A stretch of DNA of 64,000 bases from NCBI RefSeq assembly GCF_018613605.1, contig NZ_JAGGPU010000009.1, forward strand, positions 124,001 through 188,000, in the 5' to 3' direction. Source of the stretch: Pedobacter sp. ISL-64. Its GTDB lineage: Bacteria; Bacteroidota; Bacteroidia; Sphingobacteriales; Sphingobacteriaceae. Position numbers and translations under genes: made by a program. This document shows, one piece after another, positions 1 to 7,910 of this stretch (positions are counted from its first letter, which is position 1; each line of letters starts with the position of its first letter). Below the pieces are notes generated by a model. It was not told the DNA's origin. It did no database searches and worked only from the letters and a program-made list of their open reading frames with translations.

Positions 1-1
1 A

Positions 2-1177
2 ATCAATTACCGTTCTTTCGGCGAAAATAAATATAACGTAGCCACTAAAGTTGCCGCTTATATGAAAGGTATGCAGGATGGTGGCTTATTAACTACGTTG
101 AAACATTTCCCTGGTCATGGCGATACCGATGTAGATTCGCATTACGATTTACCACAGCTTACTTTCTCTGCTACACGTTTAGATACATTGGAGATGTACC
201 CTTTTAAAGAGCTGATTAAACAAGGTGCATCGGGGGTGATGATTGCCCACATGAACATCCCATCGTTAGATGCTACACCAAACCTACCTTCTACCCTATC
301 TAAACCGATTGTTACGGGCATTTTGAAGCAGAAATTAGGCTTTAAAGGTTTGATTATTTCTGACGCGATGGATATGAAAGGCGTGGTAAAATATTTCAAA
401 GATGGTGAAGCTGATTTAATGGGTATCATTGCTGGAAACGATATTATTGAGCTATCTGAAAACAGCGACAGGGCCATTAAATTGGTGCGTAAAGCCGTAA
501 GGCAGGATCGTGTAAGTATGGCCGAAATAGACCAGAGTGTGCGTAAAATATTGACTGCAAAATACTGGGCAGGCCTGGCCAAACGCGATACGATTGTAAC
601 CCAAGGTGTTATTGCAGGTGTAAACCGCAAGTCGAGCAATGCTTTGGTGCAAGAGCTGGCAAATGCATCGGTAACGCTGTTAAAAGGTAAAGATTATATC
701 AAGCGCCTCATCCCGATCAGAAGAACGGCCATTATCAGTATTGGTGTACCTTCGGTTACCACTTTCCAAAAAGAGGTTTCGAAAGGTTATTATAACTCTG
801 TTTATTATGTGCTGGATAAAGATGCCAGTGCTACTCAGATTTCCAACATTGCCCGCGAAATCGGCGCATTCGACCAGGTGATTGTGGGTATTCACGATAG
901 TCGTGCAAGACCAGCCAATAATATTCCGCTAAATGCAGGTGTAAAGAACTTTATTAAAGAATTATCGGCAAAGAATGCTGTTTTTGCGCTCTTTGCAAAT
1001 CCATATAATCTGGCTGGTTTATCGGGTTTAGAAAACAGTAAAGGTTTGGTTGTTGCCTATCAAAAAGAAGATTATATGCAAATTTCAGCTGCTGCTGTAA
1101 TTAATAACAGATTGGCACCAACAGGAAAGTTGCCTGTAGGCGTGGCGCCATTCTATAAATTTGGAGATGGTCTTTAA
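2..1177 (+). CDS. Glycoside hydrolase family 3 protein, 5' end outside the window
   Basis: The reading frame is open from base 2, so the N-terminus lies upstream of the window; about 391 residues are visible. The GH3 beta-N-acetylglucosaminidase signature KHFPGHGDTDVDSH lies near visible residue 34. It holds the Asp-His pair that acts as general acid/base in NagZ-type enzymes. The nucleophile motif ISDAMDMKG follows near residue 120. A C-terminal GH3 sandwich-type region runs to the stop at 1175-1177 and ends in GKLPVGVAPFYKFGDGL. Enzymes of this type release N-acetylglucosamine from peptidoglycan fragments or other glycans. In many relatives a serine-hydrolase (beta-lactamase-like) domain follows the GH3 part; here the protein stops without one. 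The family is clear; the exact substrate is not. Confidence 0.9.
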   Translation: MNYRSFGENKYNVATKVAAYMKGMQDGGLLTTLKHFPGHGDTDVDSHYDLPQLTFSATRLDTLEMYPFKELIKQGASGVMIAHMNIPSLDATPNLPSTLSKPIVTGILKQKLGFKGLIISDAMDMKGVVKYFKDGEADLMGIIAGNDIIELSENSDRAIKLVRKAVRQDRVSMAEIDQSVRKILTAKYWAGLAKRDTIVTQGVIAGVNRKSSNALVQELANASVTLLKGKDYIKRLIPIRRTAIISIGVPSVTTFQKEVSKGYYNSVYYVLDKDASATQISNIAREIGAFDQVIVGIHDSRARPANNIPLNAGVKNFIKELSAKNAVFALFANPYNLAGLSGLENSKGLVVAYQKEDYMQISAAAVINNRLAPTGKLPVGVAPFYKFGDGL

Positions 1178-1186
1178 CCCCTCCAA

Positions 1187-1206
1187 CCCTCCCTTAAAAG
1201 AGAGGG
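1187..1206. repeat. Small CCCTC/GAGGG palindrome
   Basis: Directly after the GH3 stop, CCCTC at 1187-1191 can pair with GAGGG at 1202-1206, with CTT/AAG inside. The core resembles the CCCCTCC/GGAGGGG palindromes around the DUF559 gene at 4.0-4.7 kb. It may be a decayed member of that family. Confidence 0.4.
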
Positions 1207-1228
1207 CTTTAATTCGAAAAAGAATTGC

Positions 1229-1260
1229 ATGCCGAATGAGTAAATCATCCGGCATTTTTT
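1229..1260 (+). terminator. Rho-independent terminator after the GH3 gene
   Basis: ATGCCGAATGA and TCATCCGGCAT pair with one mismatch, leaving a short loop, and a run of six T follows. It lies about 50 bases after the GH3 stop. Confidence 0.7.
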
Positions 1261-1398
1261 ATTTATATATTTTAGCTCCGGAAATACAGAGTTTACAGAT
1301 AATCAACCAATTGCTTTGGTCTTTCAGCTTTAGTCTTTTAGCTTTCCCTAAAACAATTTCACTTTCAAAACGATTATCTAATATAAAACCTTAATGTT

Positions 1399-1608
1399 AT
1401 GATAGATCCAGAAGATGACAATTATTCAAACGATCCGAATGATGCTTTACGCAGAGAGGATGATGTTGAAAATATCAACGAAATTAATGGCGACGACACC
1501 AACATTGAACATGATAAAGATCTGTTGGAACAAGCCGACGAAGCATCAAGGGCTTCCTATGAGTTAAACCTCGATGATGAGCTAGATGGAGATGATTTAG
1601 ACGATTAA
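1399..1608 (+). CDS. Small, highly acidic protein of unknown function
   Basis: A 69-residue product dominated by Asp, Glu and Asn. It opens MIDPEDDNYSNDPND and ends LDDELDGDDLDD. It has no signal peptide, membrane segment or cysteine, so it is probably a soluble, disordered cytoplasmic protein. It stands alone between two terminators. I do not recognise a family beyond the general type of small acidic hypothetical proteins seen in this bacterial group, and the role is unknown. The strongly biased composition and the dedicated downstream hairpin argue that it is a real gene rather than a chance frame. Confidence 0.6.
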   Translation: MIDPEDDNYSNDPNDALRREDDVENINEINGDDTNIEHDKDLLEQADEASRASYELNLDDELDGDDLDD

Positions 1609-1610
1609 CA

Positions 1611-1656
1611 AAAAAGCCATCCTGATTTTACATCAGAACGGCTTTCTTGCTTTTTT
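1611..1656 (+). terminator. Hairpin terminator after the acidic protein gene
   Basis: AAAGCCATCCTGAT and ATCAGAACGGCTTTC form an imperfect stem starting a few bases after the stop codon. T-rich sequence follows. Confidence 0.55.
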
Positions 1657-1710
1657 AGGCTCCGGCTATTGTGGTTGGGCCTTAACCCTCACACCCTCTA
1701 CCTTAAACCT

Positions 1711-2244
1711 CTATTTGGCCTTCGGCTTATAAGTTTGGGGATTAACCGCGGTGGTTGTCCATCCTTTTAAAAATGAAGTGATTTTCTTTACATCATGCCC
1801 GACTTTCTTTTTACCATTAGCGCCAATTTCTTCGGTTTCTAAGTAAGAAGAATTTTCGATGTGTAATACTTTGCCTTTCCCATCCAGAATTAAAAATACC
1901 GGAAAACCAAAACGTTGAGGGTAGCCTAAGCTGGCTAAAACAGTTTCGTTTTTATTTTCAGGGCTGTAATTAACCAGAACGGTTTCAAAATTATCGTTAA
2001 TGTATTTTTTTAGCGTTGCTGTGCTGTCAACCAAATTATGGAATGCAATACACCAGCTGCACCAATTACCACCAACCTGTAACAAAACATGTTTATTTTC
2101 TTTGGCTGCTTTTGCAACCGCAGCAGCAATTTCAACTTTAGCGTCTGCTTTTGGGTTATAGATATGAACACCTTCTTTTTTCGCCTGACTAAACGCCGCT
2201 GTCGAAATTAACGCGGCAGTTAATAAAATGATTAATTTTTTCAT
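1711..2244 (-). CDS. Secreted thioredoxin-fold protein
   Basis: A 177-residue protein with an N-terminal signal peptide (MKKLIILLTAALISTAAFSQ, cleavage near residue 20). The redox motif WCSWC puts cysteines at residues 62 and 65. The cis-proline typical of the fold is in FGFPVFLIL, near residue 115. It should act in the periplasm as a thiol-disulfide reductase or isomerase on exported proteins. The active-site pair CSWC differs from classical CGPC and is common in Bacteroidota thioredoxin-like proteins. The gene stands alone, with a -7 promoter box just upstream. The fold is certain; the client proteins are unknown. Confidence 0.85.
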   Translation of the reverse strand: MKKLIILLTAALISTAAFSQAKKEGVHIYNPKADAKVEIAAAVAKAAKENKHVLLQVGGNWCSWCIAFHNLVDSTATLKKYINDNFETVLVNYSPENKNETVLASLGYPQRFGFPVFLILDGKGKVLHIENSSYLETEEIGANGKKKVGHDVKKITSFLKGWTTTAVNPQTYKPKAK

Positions 2245-2263
2245 GATTTTCGATGAATAATAG

Positions 2264-2271
2264 CAAATGTA
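2264..2271 (-). promoter_or_regulatory. -7 promoter box for the thioredoxin-like gene
   Basis: On the minus strand this reads TACATTTG, an exact match to the Bacteroidota -7 consensus TAnnTTTG. It lies about 20 bases before the start codon. An ATTG lies at roughly -33 spacing, so the -33 element is only partly matched. Confidence 0.55.
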
Positions 2272-2414
2272 ATAAAGTCTAGTATTACAATGGATTATTT
2301 GCGAATTCTTTACAGAACGGAAACAGTCCGTAGAATGGAAAGGATTAAGAACGAAGGTTTAATCAAATATGAATTTTACATTATCCATCTCCAATTCTCC
2401 ATCTTCATTTTACA

Positions 2415-2422
2415 TATCTTTG
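2415..2422 (+). promoter_or_regulatory. -7 promoter box almost touching the TatD-type start codon
   Basis: TATCTTTG matches TAnnTTTG exactly and ends seven bases before the ATG at 2430. A transcript started at normal spacing would have almost no leader. No good -33 TTTG is visible. Confidence 0.45.
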
Positions 2423-2429
2423 TTTTCCA

Positions 2430-3089
2430 ATGGATTTTTTAGACATACATACCCACAAAGTTGCCACCCAACCTGGGGTAACCAGCATTCAAAGTTTGTC
2501 GTTAACCAGCGATATCTTTTTGGCAATGCCTAAAACCAAGGCAATTTCTGTTGGGATCCATCCCTGGTTTGCTAAAATTGATCACCTCGAACTACAGATG
2601 AAATATCTAAGCGTTGTGGCCAATCAAACAAATGTGAAACAGATTGGAGAGTGTGGTTTAGATCGGTTGAGGGGTGAAAACCTGGAAAATCAGACCATAA
2701 TCTTAGAAAATCAGATCGAATTGGCAGAAAAAATTAATAAACCATTGATTTTACATTGTGTTAAATGCTTTTCAGAGTTAATTGCAATTAAAGAACGATT
2801 AAAAGTTAAAGTACCGATGATTATCCATGGTTTTAACAAAAATGAGCAGCTTGGCCAACAGCTATTGGATAAAGGTTTCCTTCTTTCCTTTGGAATAACT
2901 GCTTTAAAAGAAAATTCGGGTGTAGCTAAGCTGATTCAAAGTACCGATCAATTTTTCCTGGAAACTGATGATTCGGATATCTCAATTGAAGAAATTTACC
3001 AAGCCACAGCCATTTTAAAAAAATGTAGCATTGATGAGCTTAAAGCTCGTATTTTTGCAGACTGGAATAAATTGATTTTAAAGAAATAA
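2430..3089 (+). CDS. TatD-family metal-dependent hydrolase
   Basis: A 219-residue TIM-barrel amidohydrolase relative. Metal ligands typical of TatD DNases are visible in order: D5-H7-H9 in LDIHTH, Glu74 in IGECGLD, His109 in LILHC, His133 in IIHGF and Asp180 in LETDD. The family has 3'-5' exonuclease/DNase or deoxyribonuclease-like activity in the cytoplasm. At 219 residues it is shorter than E. coli TatD (about 260), as is common for Bacteroidota members. tcdA follows about 57 bases downstream on the same strand. The family is confident; the substrate is not determined. Confidence 0.85.
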   Translation: MDFLDIHTHKVATQPGVTSIQSLSLTSDIFLAMPKTKAISVGIHPWFAKIDHLELQMKYLSVVANQTNVKQIGECGLDRLRGENLENQTIILENQIELAEKINKPLILHCVKCFSELIAIKERLKVKVPMIIHGFNKNEQLGQQLLDKGFLLSFGITALKENSGVAKLIQSTDQFFLETDDSDISIEEIYQATAILKKCSIDELKARIFADWNKLILKK

Positions 3090-3146
3090 CCACAGATAGA
3101 TAACATCTGTGTTCATCTTTTACATCTGTGGTAAAATAGTAAATAT

Positions 3147-3941
3147 ATGTCTGATGTTAGCTGGCTTTCGCGCTCTGCCCTCCTTGTTGGGAATGATGGA
3201 ATAGATAAACTCCAATCGAAACACGTTTTGGTTATCGGTTTGGGCGGTGTAGGCTCTTTTGCTGCCGAATTTATCTGCCGTTCAGGCATTGGCGAAATGA
3301 CCATTGTTGATGGTGATATAGTTGACCCGACCAACCGGAACAGGCAGCTACCTGCTTTGGCGACCAATCATGGTGTGAGCAAAGCCGAAATAATGCAAGA
3401 GCGTTTATTGGCCATTAATCCCGAACTAAAACTTCACGTGGTAAATACTTTTCTTAGTCCTGAAAAATGCAGGGAAATTTTAGAATCTGGCTTTGATTAC
3501 ATTATGGATTGCATCGACAGTGTAATGCCAAAAATCACTTTATTGGGAACTGCTCTTGAAAAGAATATCCCTATTGTTAGCTCAATGGGTGCTGGTGGCA
3601 AAATGGATCCTACCAGAATAAGGATTACGTTACTTCCTGATACTTATCAATGCGTTTTTGCGAGTTATGTGCGTAAAAGGTTAAACAAACTTGCAAATGC
3701 CAGCAAAATAAAGGCTGTTTTCTCAACAGAAGAAATGGACAAAAACTCGATGATCATGACTGATGGGAGTAATTTCAAGCGCTCCGCTTATGGCACAGTT
3801 TCTTACCTGCCTGCAGCATTTGGCGGTGCCTGCGCCTCGGTTGTAATCCGCGATCTGCTTGGTCTGCCAATTGAAATGGCCGAACGCCCTGCAAGGATCA
3901 GCCATAAGACATTGAATAAAAGGAAAAGTAAAAAATCCTAA
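3147..3941 (+). CDS. tcdA: tRNA threonylcarbamoyladenosine dehydratase
   Basis: A 264-residue E1/ThiF/MoeB-like protein with the ATP-binding glycine motif GLGGVG at residues 31-36. The TcdA-type stretch DGDIVDPTNRNRQ follows near residues 55-67. TcdA activates and dehydrates t6A at position 37 of ANN-decoding tRNAs to the cyclic form ct6A. No C-terminal ubiquitin-like or rhodanese domain is present, which fits TcdA (formerly YgdL/CsdL) rather than ThiF or MoeB. Length matches the family. Confidence 0.9.
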   Translation: MSDVSWLSRSALLVGNDGIDKLQSKHVLVIGLGGVGSFAAEFICRSGIGEMTIVDGDIVDPTNRNRQLPALATNHGVSKAEIMQERLLAINPELKLHVVNTFLSPEKCREILESGFDYIMDCIDSVMPKITLLGTALEKNIPIVSSMGAGGKMDPTRIRITLLPDTYQCVFASYVRKRLNKLANASKIKAVFSTEEMDKNSMIMTDGSNFKRSAYGTVSYLPAAFGGACASVVIRDLLGLPIEMAERPARISHKTLNKRKSKKS

Positions 3942-4024
3942 TAGAGGTAGAATTGTTGATATCATGATTTCGGGAAAATTTTAAATTGTTGTAAGTTAGG
4001 GTAAGATAATAATGAATCTCTAGT

Positions 4025-4064
4025 AACCACCCCGCCCTATGGGCACCCCTCCAAAGGAGGGGAA
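4025..4064 (+). repeat. Palindromic repeat, left copy flanking the DUF559 gene
   Basis: About 40 bases beginning AACCACCCCGCCCT, with the palindromic core CCCCTCCAAAGGAGGGG near its end. Nearly the same sequence recurs in the same direction at 4637-4679, and inverted at 4125-4168. The first ATG of the DUF559 frame (4039) lies inside this copy. Confidence 0.85.
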
Positions 4065-4590
4065 TAAAACACAAAGCAAGAAAATGCAAAGGAAAACTAA
4101 CACCCCTGCCGATTTAGGCATCCAGAATTCCCCTCTCCCAGAGGGGTGTCCGCAGGACGGGGTGTTAAAAAGTACGTTACAAAAAGATTTAGTAATTAAC
4201 GGAATAACACTAAAGCTAGCACCTATAACAGATTTACCTTATCAACCTCGACTAAAAGAAAAAGCTAAAGCATTGCGACAGGCTGGCAACTTACCAGAAG
4301 TTTTATTCTGGATGCAGGTAACGAAAAAGCGTTTCTACAAAATAGATTTTGACAGGCAACGTATAATCGGAAATTACATCGTTGATTTCTACATCAAACA
4401 ACTTGGCTTAGTAATTGAAATCGATGGCTGTAGTCATGATGACAAACAGGATTATGATAAACTAAGAGAAGATTATTTAATCTCTTTGGGATTAAAAGTA
4501 TATAGGATTACCGTTGACGATGTGATGAAAAATATGGATTTTGTAATCATGGGATTAGAGGATTATATCGTTAGAGTTTACGGGGATTAA
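4039..4590 (+). CDS. DUF559 endonuclease-fold protein with repeat-derived N-terminus
   Basis: The open frame gives 183 residues. From about residue 70 to 178 it is a DUF559 domain, a restriction-endonuclease-like (Vsr-type) fold. Candidate catalytic acids are Glu87 (NLPEVLFW), Asp116 (YIVDFY) and the E-x-D of VIEIDG near residue 127. Residues 1-45 are low-quality coding: they are read through two copies of a palindromic repeat (residues SPLPEGCPQDGV come from the inverted copy). The true start may therefore be the ATG at 4084, or lie beyond the repeat. DUF559 proteins are widespread and mostly uncharacterised. Many sit next to such repeats in Bacteroidota, which suggests the gene and repeat travel together. 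Function is inferred from the fold only. Confidence 0.7.
   Translation: MGTPPKEGNKTQSKKMQRKTNTPADLGIQNSPLPEGCPQDGVLKSTLQKDLVINGITLKLAPITDLPYQPRLKEKAKALRQAGNLPEVLFWMQVTKKRFYKIDFDRQRIIGNYIVDFYIKQLGLVIEIDGCSHDDKQDYDKLREDYLISLGLKVYRITVDDVMKNMDFVIMGLEDYIVRVYGD
4125..4168 (-). repeat. Palindromic repeat, inverted copy inside the DUF559 frame
   Basis: Begins AATTCCCCTCTCCCAGAGGGG and ends GGACGGGGTGTT. This is the reverse complement, with differences, of the flanking copies. The hairpin core here is CCCCTCT/AGAGGGG rather than CCCCTCC/GGAGGGG, so pairing is kept although the sequence changed. Confidence 0.8.
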
Positions 4591-4636
4591 CTTACCGTAA
4601 TTAAATCAATTAGATGCGACGTTAAAAACAATATTT

Positions 4637-4679
4637 AACCACCCCGCCCTGCGGGGTACCCCTCCAAAGGAGGGGAATT
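4637..4679 (+). repeat. Palindromic repeat, right copy flanking the DUF559 gene
   Basis: Begins AACCACCCCGCCCTGCGGGG and carries CCCCTCCAAAGGAGGGG. It lies between the DUF559 stop (4590) and the AddA-like start (4691), in the same direction as the copy at 4025. Confidence 0.85.
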
Positions 4680-4690
4680 AAGAAAACAAT

Positions 4691-7600
4691 ATGCCCCAAG
4701 CCCTCAAAATTCTTCAGGCCTCCGCAGGTTCCGGTAAAACATTCAGTCTTACCGCTCATTACCTTACTCTGCTTTTTAGCGGAGACAATAAGTATCGTGA
4801 AATTTTAGCGGTAACCTTTACCAACAAGGCGACCGAAGAAATGAAAACGAGAATCCTGGAGGTGTTGCTCGGGCTAGCAAAAGGCAATCCATCGAAAAAA
4901 ATCGAAGACTATCGGAAGCTTATTTTACTCGCCTATCCAATATTAAGTCCACAGGAGTTACAGTTTAAAGCAGACAAGATTTACCGGAAAATTTTGCACG
5001 ATTACAGCCGTTTTTCGGTAAGTACGATTGATGGTTTTGTACAAAAAGTAATCCGTGGTTTTGCTTTCGAGTTGGGACTAAATGCCGATTATAATTTAGA
5101 AATGAATTATGACAAGGTAAAGGATGACCTCGTAAATAAACTGGACGAAGCTTTAGACCATAATAAACAGCTCTTACAATGGATCATCGATCTGGCTATC
5201 GAACGCATTAGTGACAATAAAAGCTGGAACTATAAATTCGAACTTTATAATTTAATTGGAGAAATATTTTCCGAACGTTTCCAGATTTTTGAAGATGCGG
5301 TAAGCACCCTTGGTTTAGAAAACGTCGACGAATTATTTAAAAAATACATAGAAGTTACCAAAACAGAAATCAAGAACTTTGAAGAGGAACTGATTTCTCT
5401 GGCAACCGAAGCGAATGAAGCCCTGAATGTAATCGGTGTAGAAACCGAACATCTCAAAGGGAAATCGCGTAGCCCGCTGGCTAAAATTATCCTGGTTGCA
5501 AGAGGCGATTTTTCTAAGATAGAACCACTATTCAATTTAATCGACGAACCCGATGAGTGGTTTCAAAAAAATGCAAATTTTCCGGAGGCTTACGATACGG
5601 TAAATCCGATCCTCCAGAAATTAAAAACGCATTATTTAGCACATTTACCAAATTATAGCCTGGCCATCGCTTTTAATAAAAATCTTTACTATTTAAGGTT
5701 GATGCAGGAAATTGCCGTATTATTGAAAGAGTACCGGGCTGAAAATGACAATCTGCTCATTAGCGATGCGCAAAAACTGATCTCCGGAATTACCGAAGAT
5801 GCAGGTGATAACCCTTCTTTTATCTGGGAAAAAGTTGGCAACCGCTACCGTAATTTTTTATTCGACGAATTTCAGGATACCTCTACCAGCCAATGGGGAA
5901 GTTTTAAATCGCTCTTAACAAATGCGATGGCCACGCCTAGTCAGGATCTGATCGATCACCTGATTGTTGGCGATACCAAACAATCTATTTACCGCTGGCG
6001 CAATGGCGACTGGAACATCCTGCATAAATACGCCAAGTTAGACGTTGGCGCAGAGAATGTACTGGAGGAAAGTTTGGAAGAAAATTATAGAAGTGCCGAG
6101 AACATTATCACTTTTAACAATTTCCTTTACAAAGCTATCCCTTTAACGCTGCAGAACGAACTGAACGAAAACCTCGCAAGCAAACCTGAAAGCATCTCTA
6201 AATGGTGGCAGGAACAGCATTACCAACAGATTATTACTGATATTTATAGTGGCTCAACCCAGAACTTTGCCACCAATACCTTAAAGGGTGGAACCATCAA
6301 AATTAAAAAGTTCGGCAAAGATCATGCACCTAATGAAGCGCGTTTTACCGAAACCGTTTTCAGGGACATTGCTTTAGACGATATTGTTGAAGAAATAAAT
6401 CATCTCAAAAACCAGCAGCAGTATGCCTTAAAGGATATTGCCATTTTGGTTCGTTCGAACAGTGAAGCCTTACTGACGGTTAAAAAATTAATGGGGCATA
6501 ACTTACCGGTTTTATCGGGCGATGCTTTATTGATTTCGAACAACTCGGCTATCCAGCTCATCATCAATACCTTGAAAGTGCTCATTGGTTTAGAATCGCA
6601 AACAGCATTATATAAAGCCAATTGTATTGCGCTATATCTTTCCTTGCACGAGAAAGAGATCAATGCCAATTATTATTTAAACCTTAACAATAAGCCTTTA
6701 AACACACTCACCGAAGTTTTACCCGTAGCGTTGTGCGAGAACTGGCAAAGCTGGTTACAGCTTCCCTTGCCTGAACTGGTTGAGATTTTAATTGAAAGCT
6801 ATGAGCTAAAAAACCTGACCGCCAATTTACCCTATTTGTTGGCTTTTAGAGATCTCACCGCTTCTGCCGGCAAGCTTGGCGAAAAAGGTATAATTTCCTT
6901 TTTAACCTGGTGGGAAGAAGATGGTATCAAAAAATCACTACCCTCGCCAGAAGGTGCAGATGCCATACAGATCATCACCATACATAAATCTAAAGGACTT
7001 GCCTTTAGGGCTGTTTTTGTACCTTTTTGCAACTGGGAAATTAAAGGTAAACCGAATGGCACTTTTTGGGTCTCTTCTGAAGAAACGGTTTACAAGGAAC
7101 TTAAAGGGATTCCTTTAAAATACAATGAAGCCCTGGCCGATTCGGCCATTGCAAAGGCATATTATGAAGAGTTACTTTATAATAATATGGATGCATTGAA
7201 TATGCTTTATGTGGCTACCACACGTTCAAAAGATTATTTGTACATCGCCACGATGGCAAAAAAAGAGCTAAAATTGTCCAATATGGGCGATGTGATCAAT
7301 TTTACTTTCGATGAGCAGTTTGATGAAAACGGGGTATACGAAATCGTAGATAATGTCTCGATCGAAAGTAAATCAGAGGATTCGAATTTTATCAATTTAA
7401 ATAGTTATCCAACCACAACCCGATTATCAGAGCTATATATCCCTTCAGAAGACAAACATCTAAAGCATTTGGTCAATATTGAAAAATCAGGAAGAAAAGG
7501 TTCGTTGTTACATGATATCCTGGCCAGTGCAAGTACTTCAAAAGAGGTAAATGATTATACAAGCAATCTGGTTTTGCAAGGCACTATCAAGGAAGAAGAA

Positions 7601-7909
7601 AAGCAGAAATTAATCGATTCGGCACTTGAAGTATTAAACAATCCCGAACTTAAGGCCATTTTGGATAAAGCGAGCGAAAGTATCGTAGAAAAAAATATTA
7701 TTGATGCCCATGGTAAGCTTCATCGCCCCGATCGGGTTTTGATCAATGCAGATGAGGTAATTATTCTGGATTATAAATTTACCTTGGAAGAAAGCGACAA
7801 ACACATCGAGCAGGTAAACATTTACAGAATATTGCTTACTGAAATGGGTTATCAAAATATCAGAACCTATCTTTTCTATGCAGTTAAAGGTAAGTTGAAA
7901 TTAGTATAA
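4691..7909 (+). CDS. UvrD/RecB-type helicase-nuclease, AddA-like
   Basis: A 1072-residue superfamily 1A helicase. Walker A is ASAGSGKT at residues 10-17 and the DEFQDTS-type Walker B box lies near residue 393. The GDTKQSIYRWR motif III region follows, and later helicase motifs include IHKSKGL and LNMLYVATTRSK. The C-terminus has a PD-(D/E)XK nuclease module: GSLLHDIL, then HRPDRV, then IILDYKF near residue 1027. This is the layout of AddA/RecB subunits that process double-strand DNA ends for recombination. The partner AddB-like gene starts one base after this stop, so the two are surely co-translated. Annotation databases often call it simply an ATP-dependent exonuclease. Confidence 0.88.
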   Translation: MPQALKILQASAGSGKTFSLTAHYLTLLFSGDNKYREILAVTFTNKATEEMKTRILEVLLGLAKGNPSKKIEDYRKLILLAYPILSPQELQFKADKIYRKILHDYSRFSVSTIDGFVQKVIRGFAFELGLNADYNLEMNYDKVKDDLVNKLDEALDHNKQLLQWIIDLAIERISDNKSWNYKFELYNLIGEIFSERFQIFEDAVSTLGLENVDELFKKYIEVTKTEIKNFEEELISLATEANEALNVIGVETEHLKGKSRSPLAKIILVARGDFSKIEPLFNLIDEPDEWFQKNANFPEAYDTVNPILQKLKTHYLAHLPNYSLAIAFNKNLYYLRLMQEIAVLLKEYRAENDNLLISDAQKLISGITEDAGDNPSFIWEKVGNRYRNFLFDEFQDTSTSQWGSFKSLLTNAMATPSQDLIDHLIVGDTKQSIYRWRNGDWNILHKYAKLDVGAENVLEESLEENYRSAENIITFNNFLYKAIPLTLQNELNENLASKPESISKWWQEQHYQQIITDIYSGSTQNFATNTLKGGTIKIKKFGKDHAPNEARFTETVFRDIALDDIVEEINHLKNQQQYALKDIAILVRSNSEALLTVKKLMGHNLPVLSGDALLISNNSAIQLIINTLKVLIGLESQTALYKANCIALYLSLHEKEINANYYLNLNNKPLNTLTEVLPVALCENWQSWLQLPLPELVEILIESYELKNLTANLPYLLAFRDLTASAGKLGEKGIISFLTWWEEDGIKKSLPSPEGADAIQIITIHKSKGLAFRAVFVPFCNWEIKGKPNGTFWVSSEETVYKELKGIPLKYNEALADSAIAKAYYEELLYNNMDALNMLYVATTRSKDYLYIATMAKKELKLSNMGDVINFTFDEQFDENGVYEIVDNVSIESKSEDSNFINLNSYPTTTRLSELYIPSEDKHLKHLVNIEKSGRKGSLLHDILASASTSKEVNDYTSNLVLQGTIKEEEKQKLIDSALEVLNNPELKAILDKASESIVEKNIIDAHGKLHRPDRVLINADEVIILDYKFTLEESDKHIEQVNIYRILLTEMGYQNIRTYLFYAVKGKLKLV

Positions 7910-7910
7910 T

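Noticed and set aside
142..639. Long open frame on the minus strand opposite the GH3 gene
   Set aside because: No family resemblance and unlikely composition; the plus-strand frame carries clear GH3 motifs. The same reasoning applies to other frames opposite strong genes.
1161..1394. 77-codon frame after the GH3 gene
   Set aside because: It overlaps the GH3 end and reads through its terminator; no recognisable protein features.
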